Origin: Nannobrachium achirus
Lineage: Eukaryota > Chordata > Actinopteri > Myctophiformes > Myctophidae
Direction of reading: 5' to 3'
Assembly (NCBI GenBank): GCA_963921795.1
Contig: OY997641.1
Span: forward strand, 57,998,950 to 58,062,949
DNA: 64,000 bases
Of this stretch, positions 46,602 to 61,000 are shown in pieces. The notes under the pieces were generated by a model, which saw nothing but the letters and a program-made list of their open reading frames with translations, was not told where the DNA came from and did no database searches. Numbering within the stretch: position 1 is the stretch's first letter; each line of letters starts with the position of its first letter. The translations under genes and the position numbers were made by a program.

Positions 46602-47625
46602 TTTGGTTTCAGTGATATTTGGACTTACCCTCTACAGTATTTCATCATGAAAATGTGACTTTGCATCTATGTTTTAGAGGCAGAAGAATAATTTGCATAA
46701 AACTTGCAATGTTGATTGAATTATTAAAAAAGCATGTTTCAATTTAAAAAAAATCCGATCTGACAGATCTTTAGATATTGGTCCAAAGTTCATGTAAAAA
46801 AAGTTCCGTGCACGTGACGCGAAAGTTCCGGAATAAAAGCGGGTTTAAGTGTTTTACAAACTGCTCAAAATGGCGGAAAATCTAAGGGTGGAGCTTACTT
46901 AACAAAGACACAGATGTCTTCCGCTTGAGTCAAGGCACGCGTGTAAGCAAGTTGCATGTCTTCAAACGAAACGAGGCATGACTTATGCCCCTTTAAAGTT
47001 TGAGTTTTCAAACGCTTCGTATAGCGCCCCCCTTTGGCCAATTGGAGTAAGATTGCTTTCAGTGATATTTGTACTAACCCTCTACATATTTGCCAAATGC
47101 CATGAACGTGTCACTTTGCAAGTATGATTTAGAGGCAGAAGAATAATTTGCATGAAACTGCATTATACAGTGAATTATTAAAAAATAATGTTTCGCTTTA
47201 AAAGAAATCCGGCCGCTGTGCGATGACCACATTGGTCCAAAGTTCATGTAAAAAAAGTTTCGCGCACGTTACGCGAAAATCCCAGGAGGAGATAGATTTT
47301 GACTGTTTTTCATATAATTCAAAATTGTGGGAGAGGTAAAGGTCAGAGGTCAAAAGTCAGAGCGTAAAAGTTGTTCGGCATGAGGAGACGCATAATTGTA
47401 TACAGGTTTCATTGCTGTACCTGAAACAGGGCATGAGCTACACCAGTTCAAAGTTGGCATTTTTCAAAGGCTTCCTACAGCGCCACCCTTTGGCAGATTG
47501 TTGCGAGCTTCGCGTTTTAGCCGTTTGGCATAGTCCTCTGCCATACTGCCGAGTTTCGTAAAAAGCGACTGCACGGTCTAGCCGCTAGAGAAAAAGTGGC
47601 GGAATAATAATAATAATAATAATAA

Positions 47626-47894
47626 TAGTGATGAAGTCCAATAACAATGAGTGGCCATTTGCCACTTCGTGGCCTTGGCCACTAATAATAGTGCTGAAGT
47701 CCAATAACAATGAGTGGCCAAGGCTTTTGCCACTTCGTGGCCTTGGCCACTAATAATAGTGCTGAAGTCCAATAACAATGAGTGGCCAAGGCTTTTGCCA
47801 CTTCGTGGCCTTGGCCACTAATAATAATAATAGTGCTGAAGTCCAATAACAATGAGTGGCCAAGGCTTTTGCCACTTCGTGGCCTTGGCCACTA
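47626..47894. repeat. 68-bp palindromic units, four copies (unit 4)
   Basis: Same unit as at 34064-34262. The first copy is shortened in the loop (GTGGCCATTTGCCACTTCG). Confidence 0.93.
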
Positions 47895-50800
47895 AATATA
47901 GCTGCAAGCAGCGATAAAGTGGCCAAGGCATAAATAGCAGGAAAGCAAAAAGGCATCAAGGGAAAGCAAAGAAGAAATCAAAGAAAAACTGGAAGCAGTG
48001 TTCTTCCGAACAGGTCTCCGGCAGGTCAGGTGTTTTTTTTTTGGCCTAGTGGTGACTATAATAGGCCAAAGTCAAAAGGGTACCACGTGTTCTTTGGCCT
48101 TTCACGGCAATCGGACGCTGCATGCGGGATTTGAGGCATTTTGTTCCAAAAATGGGTTTTGCAAAAATTGACCCGCTGGTGGCGCTATAACAGGCCAATG
48201 TGAGAAGGGTGGCATCTGTTCCTTGGCCTAGTGGGAATGTGCATGCAAAATCTCACACAAATAGCAGGCTGCGTTTGAGACATTTTGTTCAAAAAGGAGC
48301 AATCCTGCAAACCTTGGAATTCAATGTTAGCCAATTAGATAGAATATGATATTGGACAAATCCGTCATGATTACATCACTGTAGAGATACTGTGTGCCCA
48401 TTTGTGTGATTATCGGATAAAATCTGAAGGAGTAATATCGAAGAATGCGTTTTCGGCCTTCTGGTGGCGCTATAAATGACAGAGACTCTGCCGATTTTAC
48501 ACTAATCGGCATAGTTATTGGTGAAAGCACAAATTGACCTCTACACAACATGTATGCAAAAGACTATATGCAACAGACATAAAATAGTTCCAAAGAACTC
48601 CTCAAGGTTTTAACTCAATATCTTTATTTTCCAACTTTTTCATTAGTTGTCTTTGTTGAAGAGTTGGTCATCAGGTTGTAAACCTTCAAAACAGAGGGTT
48701 AACAACCTAGCCATTTTCAGGCATATCTTTTAAATCACAATGTTTTCAAATAATTCAAGTAGTAAACGTCTTCAAATAAAGTTTTTAAACATTAAGTATT
48801 GTGAAGTCTGAACCCAAACCAGCACACGGAAACAGTTCTCAAGGTGAAAACGCAATAAGCGTTGTTTTATTCAATGGGGCGTTCCCCTAAAACATGAAAT
48901 AAAGTTCTTCCCAAAACCGGGGCTTTTAACACGTCTTCAAATAAAGTTTTTAAACATTAAGTATTGTTAAGTCTGAACCCAAACCAGCACACGGAAACAG
49001 TTCTCAAGGTGAAAACGCAATAAGCGTTGTTTTATTCAATGGGGCGTTCCCCTAAAACATGAAATAAAGTTCTTCCCAAAACCGGGGCTTTTAACTCAAA
49101 ATATGCTTCTTTCCAGAACTTAACAAACAGGGGTTACATTCGAAACATATGTTTCACAGTATGCTGTTGCTTCCATTAACACATGCCATTTCTCTTCCAA
49201 GACTCAGATGCAGCTCCTAATTTGCCTACAATGGGAACAGATAGAACCACCATTAGCAATGTGGCAAAATACAGAGCAAATGTGCGACAGAGGAGAACAT
49301 AGTGGAGTTTTGCTTACTGCTCGATGGAAGAGTCCCTTCGAGAGCCAGCTACACAGTGAAGCAGAGCTCGGTGGTTAAGAGCAAAAACATTTGGATTGCC
49401 TGACTCGGAGAAGCTGTGTTGCGGCCAGGTGCTGACAAATCAAACTGATTGCAACAAGCAGCCATCTTAGCTGCTGCATTCTGGGAAATGTAGTTTTTCT
49501 GAAAACCAAGCAAAGCCATCAGTTAGATTCAGTTCACATGCAAAAAACAGGGCCTGGATAAAAAAAATAAGAAAAATCAACTAATCAGCCGATCTACAAG
49601 GTTAAAACAAAATAAAGTCAACAGATCTGCTGATTTGGAGGTTGTGATTTGCCATCCAATTTGCGTGATTTTAGGCCAAAATCTGTAGGAGCAGTGTTGT
49701 AAAATGTGTTTTGCAAAAATCTGTCTGATGGTGGCGCTAGAGAGGGGCATGTGTGAAATCAGGGACGGAGGTTGTGATTTGACAATCAATTTGTGTGATT
49801 TTAGGCCAAAATCTGTAGGAGCAGTGTTCGCAAATGTTTTGCAAGAATCGGCCTCATGGTGGCGCTGGAGGGCCATGTGAGAAATCACGCAGCCAAGGAG
49901 TGTGTGCAAAGTTTGGCATGGATAGGGGCAATGGTAACGGAGATATGAATAGGGCAAAAGTATGATGTCACACGGACAGTGTGACAGCCGGTGGAGGTTT
50001 CGATAGTAACTGCGACCTAACAGTCGCAATAATACTCACATCTCTTTAGTTAAATGCTTACATTGAAGAAAGAGATGAGGCCACACCCCAAACAATAGTG
50101 GACACAGGCAATAATCCACAACTGCACACTCCTGACAATATAAAACACATTCTCACTGTAAACGATAGAACCAAAATAACACAGTAAAACGGTAAAAGAG
50201 ACCATACAAAATACAAGCAAACAGTCTTACCGGTTAACAGAGCAGCACACACTCAACTCAGCAGTGTTTTGTTCAAACTGTTCAGATGGATTCAATCGGC
50301 CGGCGCCCAACAAGCAACCATCTTAGCTGCTGCATTCTGGGAAATGTAGTTTTTCTGAAAACCAAACAATTAAGATTCAGTTCACAGGCAAAAAAACTAA
50401 AAAAATCAACTAATCAGCCGATCTACAAGCTTAAAACTAAATAAAGTCGACAAATCTGCTTATCTACAAGCAATAATTACATTACCGAAATGAATCTTTT
50501 TACATTCCAATCCCAAAACCAGAAACAAACATTTCCGAGCCACATGTTCACTTACCAATTATCTTAGTCACGCAGCCTCAGTGTCAATATCAGAGTTGGT
50601 CAGGTGGATCTAAAAGCAATATAGTGTGGGTTAAATATAAATGGAGTAATGCTGTTAGAAATTGGAATAGTCTTGCAATGAAATGTGTACAAACCTGCAG
50701 CAGCTCCAATGAGGTTACTGAACAAACTGAAAAAAGACTGGCTTTATACAGGGTGTGGTGATTACGAATGCTCTGCAGCTGTGACTCAGGGACCGTGGTC

Positions 50801-50976
50801 AAAACATTGCATGTGAAAAATAAGAATATATTCCATTTGAAAAATAAAATAAAATGACTGTAATTCCCGCTGAACCGTGGGTTACAAGTGCACAAGTGCA
50901 CAGTGCACTAACCTACATTATTGCAAAGTGTGATTTAAATGTGACTTTGAATGTATGTTTTAGAGGCAGAAGAATA

Positions 50977-51126
<150 letters not shown>

Positions 51127-54089
51127 GTGCCTAACCATTCTGCATTAGAGGTGGGATTTATGGCTATTTGAAGTGAGACAGTACCATCGATCATAAAATG
51201 TGTGTGTAAATTAAGCTACCTTGACTTTTGTTATTCATAAAACACCTAAAAAAACAAGCAGGCAACAATGAACTCGCTCCTCCACTTGTTCTCTCTCTCT
51301 CACTCACTCACTGTACTCAGTCAGTACTCAGTGGAGTAGCAAGGAGATGTTGAATTGGGGGGAGGGGGTCTCCCCCCCAAATGAACGGCTCTCTACTGCG
51401 CGAACCGGATCCCAACGTTCACTTCAAAGAGCCGTTCAAAAGATGGCTTTTGAACGGCTGGCTTTTGAACGGCTTTTGAGCGTCTTTTTTCAGTCAGTAC
51501 TCAGTGGAGTAGCAAGGAGATGTTGAATTGGGGGGAGGGGGTCTCCCCCCCAAATGAACGGCTCTCTACTGCGCGAACCGGATCCCAACGTTCACTTCAA
51601 AGAGCCGTTCAAAAGATTTGATTCGTTCGCGAACGTCCCAGCTCTATTCTGCATCTAGCCTAAGGACCAGATCATGGGAAAACCCTACTCACGTCAGGGT
51701 GGGGGGTCCCCAGTTCAAATATGATTCTTTTTGGTTTCAGTGATATTTGGACTTACCCTCTACGGTAGTTCATCATGAAAATGTTACTTTGCATGTATGT
51801 TTTAGAGGCAGAAGAATAATTTGCATACAACTTGCAATGTTGATTGAACTATTAAAAAAGCATGTTTCAATGTTTAAAAAATCCGATCTGACAGATCTTT
51901 AGATATTGGTCCAAAGTTCATGTAAAAAAAGTTCCGTGCACATGACGCGAAAGTTCCGGAATAAAAGCGGGTTTAAGTGTTTTACGAACTGCTCCAAAAG
52001 GCGGAAAATCGAAGGGCGGAGCTTACTTAACAAAGACACAGATGTCTTCAGCTTGAGTCAAGGCACGCGTGTAAGCAAGTTGCATGTCTTCAAACGAAAC
52101 GAGGCATGACTTATGCCCCTTTAAAGTTTGAGTTTTCAAACGCTTCGTATAGCGCCCCCCTTTGGCCAATTGGAGTAAGATTGCTTTCAGTGATATTTGG
52201 ACTAATCCTCTACATATTTGCCAAATGCCATGAACGTGTCACTTTGCATGTATGATTTAGAGGCAGAAGAATAATTTGCATATAACTGCAACATTGAGTG
52301 AATTATTAAAAAATAATGTTTCGCTTTAAAGAAAATCCGCCTAAGTTTTCAGACCGTATTGGTCCAAAGTTCATGTAAAAAAAGTTTCGCGCACATTACG
52401 CGAAAATCCCAGGAGGAGATACATTTTTACTGTTTTTCATATAATTCAAAATTGTGGGAGAAGTAAAGGTCAGAGGTCAAAAGTCAGAGCGTAAAAGTTG
52501 TTCGGCATGAGGAGACGCATAAGTGTATACAGGTTCCATTGCTGTACCTGAAACAGGGCATGAGCTACACCAGTTCAAAGTTTGCACTTTCGAAGGCTTC
52601 CTACAGCGCCACCCTTTGGCCGATTGTTGCGAGCTTCGCGTTTTAGCCGTTTGGCATGGTCCTCTGCCATACTGCCATGAACGTGTCACTTTGCAGTATG
52701 ATTTAGAGGCAGAAGAATAATTTGCATGAAACTGCATTATACGGTTAATTATTAAAAAATAATGTTTCGCTTTAAAGAAAATCCGGCTAACTTTTCAGAC
52801 CGTATTGGTCCAAAGTTCATGTAAAAAAAGTTTTGCGCATATTACGCGAAAATCCCAGGAGGAGATACATTTTTACTGTTTTTCATATAATTCAAAATTG
52901 TGGGAGAAGTAAAGGTCAGAGGTCAAAAGTCAGAGCGTAAAAGTTGTTTGGCATGAGGAGACGCATAAGTGTATACAGGTTTCATTGCTGTACCTGAAAC
53001 AGGGCATGAGCTACACCAGTTCAAAGTTTGCACTTTCCAAGGCTTCCTACAGCGCCACCCTTTGGCCGATTGTTGCGAGCTTCGCGTTTTAGCCGTTTGG
53101 CATAGTCCTCTGCCATACCGCCGAGTTTCGTAAAAAGCGACTGCACGGTCTAGCCGCTAGAGCAAAAGTGGCGGAAGAATAATAATAAATATAGCTGCAA
53201 GCAGCGATAAAGTGGCCAAGGTAGAAAAAGTAGGAAAGCAAAAAAGCATCAAGGGAAAGCAAAGAAGAAATCAAAGAAAAACTAGAAGCAGTGTTCTTCC
53301 GAACAGGTCTCCAGCAGGTCAGGTGTTTTTTTTTTTGGCCTAGTGGTGACTATAATAGGCCAAAGTCAAAAGGGTACCACGTGTTCTTTGGCCTTTCACG
53401 GCAATCGGACGCTGCATGCGGGATTTGAGGCATTTTGTTCCAAAAATGGGTTTTGCTAAAATTGACCCGCTGGTGTCGCTATAACAGGCCAATGTGAGAA
53501 GGGTGGCATCTGTTCCTTGGCCTAGTGGGAATGTGCGTGCAGAATCTCACACAAATAGCAGGCTGCGTTTGAGACATTTTGTTCAAAAAGGAGCAATCCT
53601 GCAAACCTTGGAATTCAATGTTAGCCAATTAGATAGAATATGATATTGGACAAATCCGTCATGATTACATCACTGTAGAGATACTGTGTGCCCATTTGTG
53701 TGATTATCGGATAAAATCTGAAGGAGTAATATTGAAGAATGCGTTTTCGGCCTTCTGGTGGCGCCATAAATGACAGAGACTCTTCCGATTTTACACTAAT
53801 CGGCATAGTTATTGGTAAAAGCACAAATTGACCTCTACACAACATGTATGCAAAAGACTATATGCAACAGACATAAAATAGTTCCAAAGAACTCCTCAAG
53901 GTTTTAACTCAATATCTTTATTTTCCAACTTTTTCATTAGTTGTCTTTGTTGAAGAGTTGGTCATCAGGTTGTAAACCTTCAAAACAGAGGGTTAACAAC
54001 CTAGCCATTTTCAGGCATGTCTTTTAAATCACAATGTTTTCAAATAATTCAAGTAGTAAACGTCTTCAAATAAAGTTTTTAAACATTAA

Positions 54090-54724
54090 AGGGTTATTCC
54101 ACTTTCAAAAAACTTTTTGTCATTGTATGGTCTAATCAGGCTTGTGTGAACACCCTGAACAGTTTTTAATTTTCTTCATTCAGTATTTAGATATTTGATG
54201 AAAATGTTTTCTGGCCCGACACGCCCAGTCCCTCTCCCCACACACACTCATTGTAACTTCAAACTCCATTTTAACCATGATAGATTCATTAAAAACACCC
54301 ATTATTTTTTCTGGTGACTCATAATACCCTCCTAATACGTGAGCAGGCCGTGTTTTTTCCATAACAGTTTTCATTATTTTTTTATATATTGTTATTGTAT
54401 TTAGTTTTTTCCATTTTCCCAAAGAATTATTAAAAATACATGAAAAACGTTATGGAAAAAACACGGCCTGCTCACGTATTAGGAGGGTATTATGAGTCAC
54501 CAGAAAAAATAATGAGTGTTTTTAAATAATCTATCATGGTTTAAATGGAGTTTGAAGTTACAATGAGTGTGTGTGGGGAGAGGGCCTGGGCGTGTTGGGC
54601 CAGAAAACATTTACATCAAATATATAAATACTGAATGAAGAAAATTAAAAACTGTTCAGGGTGTTCATACAAGCCTGATTAGACCATACAATGACAAAAA
54701 GTTTTTTGAAAGTGGAATATCCCT
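54090..54724. mobile_element. 635-bp foldback MITE in unit 5 with TTAA target duplication
   Basis: Arms of about 290 bp begin AGGGTTATTCCACTTTCAAA and end with the complement TTTGAAAGTGGAATATCCCT. The spacer is about 60 bp and A/T-rich. TTAA flanks both sides (54086-54089, 54725-54728). Paralogous units have the empty site AAACATTAAGTATTG, so the insertion is exact. TTAA targeting suggests mobilisation by a piggyBac-type transposase. The arms are nearly identical, so it is young. Confidence 0.92.
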
Positions 54725-55305
54725 TTAAGTATTGTGAAGTATGAACCCAAACCAGCACACGGAAACAGTTCTCAAGGTGAAAACGCAATAAGCGTTGTTT
54801 TATTCAATGGGGCGTTCCCCTAAAACATGAAATAAAGTTCTTCCCAAAACCGGGGCTTTTAACTCAAAATATGCTTCTTTCCAGAACTTAACAAACAGGG
54901 GTTACATTCGAAACATATGTTTCACAGTATGCCGTTGCTTCCATTAACACATGCCATTTCTCTTCCAAGACTCAGATGCAGCTCCTAATTTGCCTACAAT
55001 GGGAACAGATAGAACCACCATTAGCAATGTGGCAAAATACAGAGCAAATGTGCGACAGAGGAGAACATAGTGGAGTTTTGCTTACTGCTCGATGGAAGAG
55101 TCCCTTCGAGAGCCAGCTACACAGTGAAGCAGAGCTCGGTGGTTAAGAGCAAAAACATTTGGATTGCCTGACTCGGAGAAGCTGTGTTGCGGCCAGGTGC
55201 TGACAAATCAAACTGATTGCAACAAGCAGCCATCTTAGCTGCTGCATTCTGGGAAATGTAGTTTTTCTGAAAACCAAACTAAGCCATCAGTTAGATTCAG
55301 TTCAC

Positions 55306-55437
<132 letters not shown>

Positions 55438-56026
55438 GTGCCTAACCATTCTGCATTAGAAGTGGGATTTATGGCTCTTTGAAGTGAGACAGTACCATCG
55501 ATCTGGCTAACTAAAAAGAGCCGTTCAAAAGACTGGCTCATTTGGCTCCTTGTATATTTATATATTTTTAAAAAGAATTTGTTTAAACATGAATCCACAA
55601 GGTGGCACCACATTCCTCTGCTGACAGTTGAGATCACAATTTAGTATTTACCCTTTTCATAAAATGTGTGTGTAAATTAAGCTACCTTGACTTTTGTTAT
55701 TCATAATACACCAAAAAAAAACAAGCAGGCAACAATGAACTCGCTCCTCCACTTGCTCTCTCTCTCTCACTCACTCACTGTACTCAGTCAGTACTCAGTG
55801 GAGTAGCAAGGAGATGTTGAATTGGGGGGAGGGGGTCTCCCCCCCAAATGAACGGCTCTCTACTGCGCGAACCGGATCCCAACGTTCACTTCAAAGAGCC
55901 GTTCAAAAGATTTGATTCGTTCGCGAACGTCCCAGCTCTATTCTGCATCTAGCCTAAGGCCCAGATCATGGGAAAACCCTACTCACGTCAGGGTGGGGGG
56001 TCCCCAGTTCAAATATGATTCTTTTT

Positions 56027-57290
56027 GGTTTCAGTGATATTTGGACTTACCCTCTACAGTAGTTCATCATGAAAATTTTACTTTGCATGTATGTTTTAGA
56101 GGCAGAAGAATAATTTGCATAAAACTTGCAATGTTGATTGAATTATTAAAAAAGCATGTTTCAATTTTTTAAAAATCCGATCTGACAGATCTTTAGATAT
56201 TGGTCCAAAGTTCATGTAAAAAAAGTTCCGTGCACGTGACGCGAAAGTTCCGGAATAAAAGCGGGTTTAAGTGTTTTACGAACTGCTCCAAAAGGCGGAA
56301 AATCTAAGGGCGGAGCTTACTTAACAAAGACACAGATGTCTTCAGCTTGAGTCAAGGCACGCGTGTAAGCAAGTTGCATGTCTTCAAACGAAACGAGGCA
56401 TGACTTATGCCCCTTTAAAGTTTGAGTTTTCAAACGCTTCGTATAGCGCCCCCCTTTGGCCAATTCGAGTAAGATTGCTTTCAGTGATATTTGGACTAAC
56501 CCTCGACATATTTGCCAAATGCCATGAACGTGTCACTTTGCATGTATGATTTAGAGGCAGAAGAATAATTTGCATAAAACTGCAACATTGAGTGAATTAT
56601 TAAAAAATAATGTTTCGCTTTAAAGAAAATCCGGCTAACTTTTCAGACCGTATTGGTCCACAGTTCATGTAAAAAAAGTTTTGCGCACGTTACGCGAAAA
56701 TCCCAGGAGGAGATACATTTTTACTGTTTTTCATATAATTCAAAATTGTGGGAGAGGTAAAGGTCAGAGGTCAAAAGTCAGAGCGTAAAAGTTGTTCGGC
56801 ATGAGGAGACGCATACGTGTATACAGGTTTCATTGCTGTACCTGAAACAGGGCATGAGCTACACCAGTTCAAAGTTTGCACTTTCGAAGGCTTCCTACAG
56901 CGCCACCCTTTGGCCGATTGTTGCGAGCTTCGCGTTTTAGCCGTTTGGCATAGTCCTCTGCCATACTGCCGAGTTTCGTAAAAAGCGACTGCACGGTCTA
57001 GCCGCTAGAGAAAAAGTGGCGGAAGAAGGAGATGAAGTCCAATAACAATGAGTGGCCAAGGCATTGCCACTTCGTGGCCTTGGCCACTAATAATAGTAAA
57101 TATAGCTGCAAGCAGCGATAAAGTGGCCAAGGCAGAAAAAGCAGGAAAGCAAAAAAGCATCAAGGGAAAGCAAAGAACAAATCAAAGAAAAACTGGAAGC
57201 AGTGTTCTTCCGAACAGGTCTCCGGCAGGTCAGGTGTTTTTTTTTTTTTTTTTTTTGGCCTAGTGGTGACTATAATAGGCCTATAGATAC
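56027..57290 (+). repeat. complex tandem repeat, unit 6 (truncated, 1.3 kb)
   Basis: Head, one 446-bp sub-unit (56520-56967), one 68-bp palindromic unit (57029-57097) and the TATAGCTGCAAGCAG module (57098), then breaks off after GTGACTATAATAGGCC at about 57282 into unrelated sequence. Confidence 0.88.
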
Positions 57291-57521
57291 ATGATATCAT
57301 TGCAATCCTTGGAAATCACAACATAGGTGTAGACATGACAGTTTGTATTATAATGCTTGTTTCAGGATTTATGATGCAAAATACATTATTTAGTAATGGC
57401 GGATATTAAAATACGCATCAAGGGGGGTTGGGGGACATTTTTAGGAAGGCTCCATATCAGACATTGTTCAAGGAACTAAACTGTAAAGTCTACCAAATGT
57501 CATGGTTTTATGCTTACATAA

Positions 57522-57592
57522 ACCCCAGGCGGGATTCGATCCAACGACCTTCTGCATGAAAGGCATATGCCCTGACCACTACACTAGGCAGC
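57522..57592 (-). tRNA. tRNA-Val-like pseudogene or SINE head
   Basis: On the minus strand TAGTGTAGTGGTCAGGGCATA is followed by CCTTTCATGCAGAAGG and then by TTGGATCGAATCCCGCC. It matches the copy at 31760-31828 except that the anticodon position reads CAT instead of CAC. The changed anticodon argues against a working tRNA-Val. Confidence 0.55.
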
Positions 57593-57874
57593 CACAAGAT
57601 ATGTTAACCATGTTTGTTTAAAAAAAAAAGTTCTATGTAGGCTGAGTGCCTTGATTTTATTGATTTCTTTTTTATATTTTGGAGGCTTGGGGTGAAATCA
57701 ATCTGAGTATATGTAATCTGAGTATTTCTGACATTTTCTTTTACTCAGAACAGAAAAAAAAACGGCCGGTAGAGAAGGGCTCATTTTAAACATGAAGGTG
57801 ATCTGGAGTTAGATCAGACGTGTCAACATTCGCACATGCCATGGGCATCCAGGAAGTTAACATCAACTCAACCC

Positions 57875-57943
57875 GACGTGGGGTTTGAACACTCAACCAT
57901 CTGTATACCAGGCACAGGCACTGACCACTACACTACAGCAGTC
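57875..57943 (-). tRNA. tRNA-Val(TAC)-like fragment
   Basis: On the minus strand TAGTGTAGTGGTCAGTGCC, then GCCTGGTATACAGATGG, then GAGTGTTCAAACCCC. Layout as in tRNA-Val with possible anticodon TAC. The B box is degraded. Confidence 0.45.
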
Positions 57944-58009
57944 ACACATAATGGACCTGTCATTTAAAAAAAAGTTTCATGTAATGTACTTGACGCCTTC
58001 TTTCGAAAT

Positions 58010-61000
58010 GATATAGCGCCCCCCTTTGGCCAATTGGGGTAAGATTGGTTTCAGTGATATTTGGACTAACCCTCTACAGTAGTTCATCATGAAAATTTTA
58101 CTTTGCATGTATGTTTTAGAGGCAGAAGAATAATTTGCATAAAACCGCAATATTGATTGAATTATTAAAAAAGCTTGTTTCAATTTAAAAAAAATCCGAT
58201 CTGACAGATCTTTAGATATTGGTCCAAAGTTCATGTAAAAAAAGTTCCGTGCACGTGACGCGAAAGTTCCGGAATAAAAGCGGGTTTAAGTGTTTTACAA
58301 ACTGCTCAAAATGGCGGAAAATCTAAGGGCGGAGCTTACTTAACAAAGATACAGATGTCTTCCGCTTGAGTCAAGGCACGCGTGTAAGCAAGTTGCATGT
58401 CTTCAAACGAAACAAGGCATGACTTATGCCCCTTTAAAGTTTGAGTTTTCAAACGCTTCGTATAGCGCCCCCCTTTGGCCAATTGGAGTAAGATTGCTTT
58501 CAGTGATATTTGGACTAACCCTCTACATATTTGCCAAATGCCATGAACGTGTCACTTTGCATGTATGATTTAGAGGCAGAAGAATAATTTGCATAAAACT
58601 GCAACATTGAGTGAATTATTAAAAAATAATGTTTCGCTTTAAAGAAAATCCGTCTAACTTCTCAGACCGTATTGGTCCAAAGTTCATGTAAAAAAGGTTT
58701 CGCGCACGTTACGCGAAAATCCCAGGAGGAGATACATTTTTACTGTTTTTCATATAATTCAAAATTGTGGGAGAAGTAAAGGTCAGAGGTCAAAAGTCAG
58801 AGCGTAAAAGTTGTTCGGCATGAGGAGACGCATAAGTGTATACAGGTTTCATTGCTGTACCTGAAACAGGGCATGAGCTACACCAGTTCAAAGTTGGCAT
58901 TGTTCAAAGGCTTCCTACGGCGCCACCCTTTGGCCGATTGTTGCGAGCTTCGCGTTTAAGCCGTTTGGCATAGTCCTCTGCCATACTGCCGAGTTTCGTA
59001 AAAAGCGACTGCACGGTCTAGCCGCTAGAGCAAAAGTGGCGGAAGAATAATAATAATAAATATAGCTGCAAGCAGCGATAAAGTGGCCAAGGCAAAAGCA
59101 TCAAGGGAAAGCAAAGAAGACATCAAAGAGAAACTAGAAGCAGTGTTCTTCCGAACAGGTCAGGTGTTTTTTTTGGCCCACTGGTGACTCTATAACAGGC
59201 CAATGTGAGAAGGGTGGCATCTGTTCCTTGGCCTAGTGGGAATGTGTGTGCAAAATCTCACACACATAGCAGGCTGCGTTTGAGACAATTTGTTCAAAAA
59301 GGAGCAATCCTGCAAACCTTGGAATTCAATTTTAGCCAATTAGATAGAATATGATATCGGACAAATCCGTCATGATCACATCACTGTAGAGATACTGTGT
59401 ACTGATTTGTGTGATTTTCTGTCTATAGCTGCAGAGCGAGATGAACAAATCTCAGTGAGAGTTGCAAGGGCCCCATAGCCTAGTGCAGTGTTTGTTATTT
59501 TTGCCTTTTTCTTGAGTTTTGCCTTTTGTTCCCGTTCCCGAGTTCTTCATTTTTAGATTTTTGGCAAAGTTTATTTTTGCCATTTTTGAATTTTGGGTTT
59601 CACTGTACAACTGCATGGTGGGGGCTGGATAAATAAAAATCTTAACGAGACACAAATTGCTTATTATAAGCAGACATGGCAACCCAGAACCCAACTACTG
59701 ACACTTTAATGCAAGGACAACAGGAAATCAAATGATGTTTTTCAGGACAGCTTTTTCAGCCCCCGCCTTTTTCAGGATATGAACAGGATAACAGGGGCGG
59801 TGCCAGGAATAACATGAATATATAGAGATAAATAGTAATACTGAATAAAAGTACGAAGGTATTGGCATCAACTTGAATTTTTTTGAAAATAGCAGATCTA
59901 CAAGCTCACAATGCAATGCAACGCATGAGCATTTACTGGAGTAGCCTAGAAGTAAGACAATACAAGTGAAGTATAAAATACCTCAAAATTATACTAAGGA
60001 TAGTATTTGAGTAAATGTACTCAGTTACTTTTACACCCCTGGCATTGTAGACCCAGATGCTTGTGAAACATGATAAAGAAATAGTCATGCAATAGTATGA
60101 ATTTCAGTTTATTTACACAAAGGATTTGCAATTGCAAAATATTTGGCAGCATTATTTTCTGTAAGTGGCTAGCAGAGTCAGACTTAACTAAACTTAAATT
60201 GTTTTTATTGAAAAACGTTGAGGGGAAGGCGGCTGGGGGTCAAAACTTGGAACTTTAGGCGCTCACATGGGGCTGCCGTCCTGTGGGCAGAGCAGACTAT
60301 GGATTCCAATTGGGGGGTGTTGGAACCCAGCCAGCCTAGGTGGGGGAGGGAGAGAGAAATGAGGTGAGCTTCAGAATAATTACAGTTGAGCCACAAGTTA
60401 GAGAAGAGGTGTTCAATCTGCCCGTTCCACACAATTCAGAATAATGAACCCACTTACACTGCCGTTCTTTGGCTTCAATGAAGCAATCTGGGAGCTGGTA
60501 CTGATTGTCAGCTGATTGTCAGATGGGCTTCAGGTGTGAGGCTGAGCTTCCCCTGCATGGTTTGAAACAATAAACGAATAAATGAATGCACTCAAACATC
60601 ATTACTTTATAAAGAAACTCAAAGTCATTACTTCAAAATCAAATCAAACTAGGAATGAGTGTCACTGCGGCTGCTTTTTCCTACCCATAACCATAGGTCA
60701 GACAGGATTGTGTCAGTCTTTCTGCAGGCTCGCCATCTTTCAGATTCAGTTCTAGGCAATAAACCTGGCCTGGATCAAAGAAAAAGGCCAAATGAATAGA
60801 AAAACAACAAATTCAAATAATCTGCTGCACTACAGGCTTGAAACAAAATAATTCCATTAATCTCCCCAACTAGGCATTGGCATTAAACTCAAAATACATC
60901 AATTCAATAATCAACGTTGCAGCTAACATACAAGCATTACATTCCAAAAGAAATCGTTTAACATTTAGATACCAAAACCAAAAACAACATAACATTTCAG

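Larger units (their letters stand above)
57291..58009. other. unique spacer between units 6 and 7 with tRNA-like pieces
   Basis: About 720 bp unlike the array. It holds two tRNA-Val-like sequences on the minus strand (57522-57592, 57875-57943). No coding signal was seen. Confidence 0.7.

Noticed and set aside
54180-54422. 80-codon minus-strand frame in the 635-bp hairpin element
   Set aside because: It lies in one arm of a foldback MITE and resembles no transposase.
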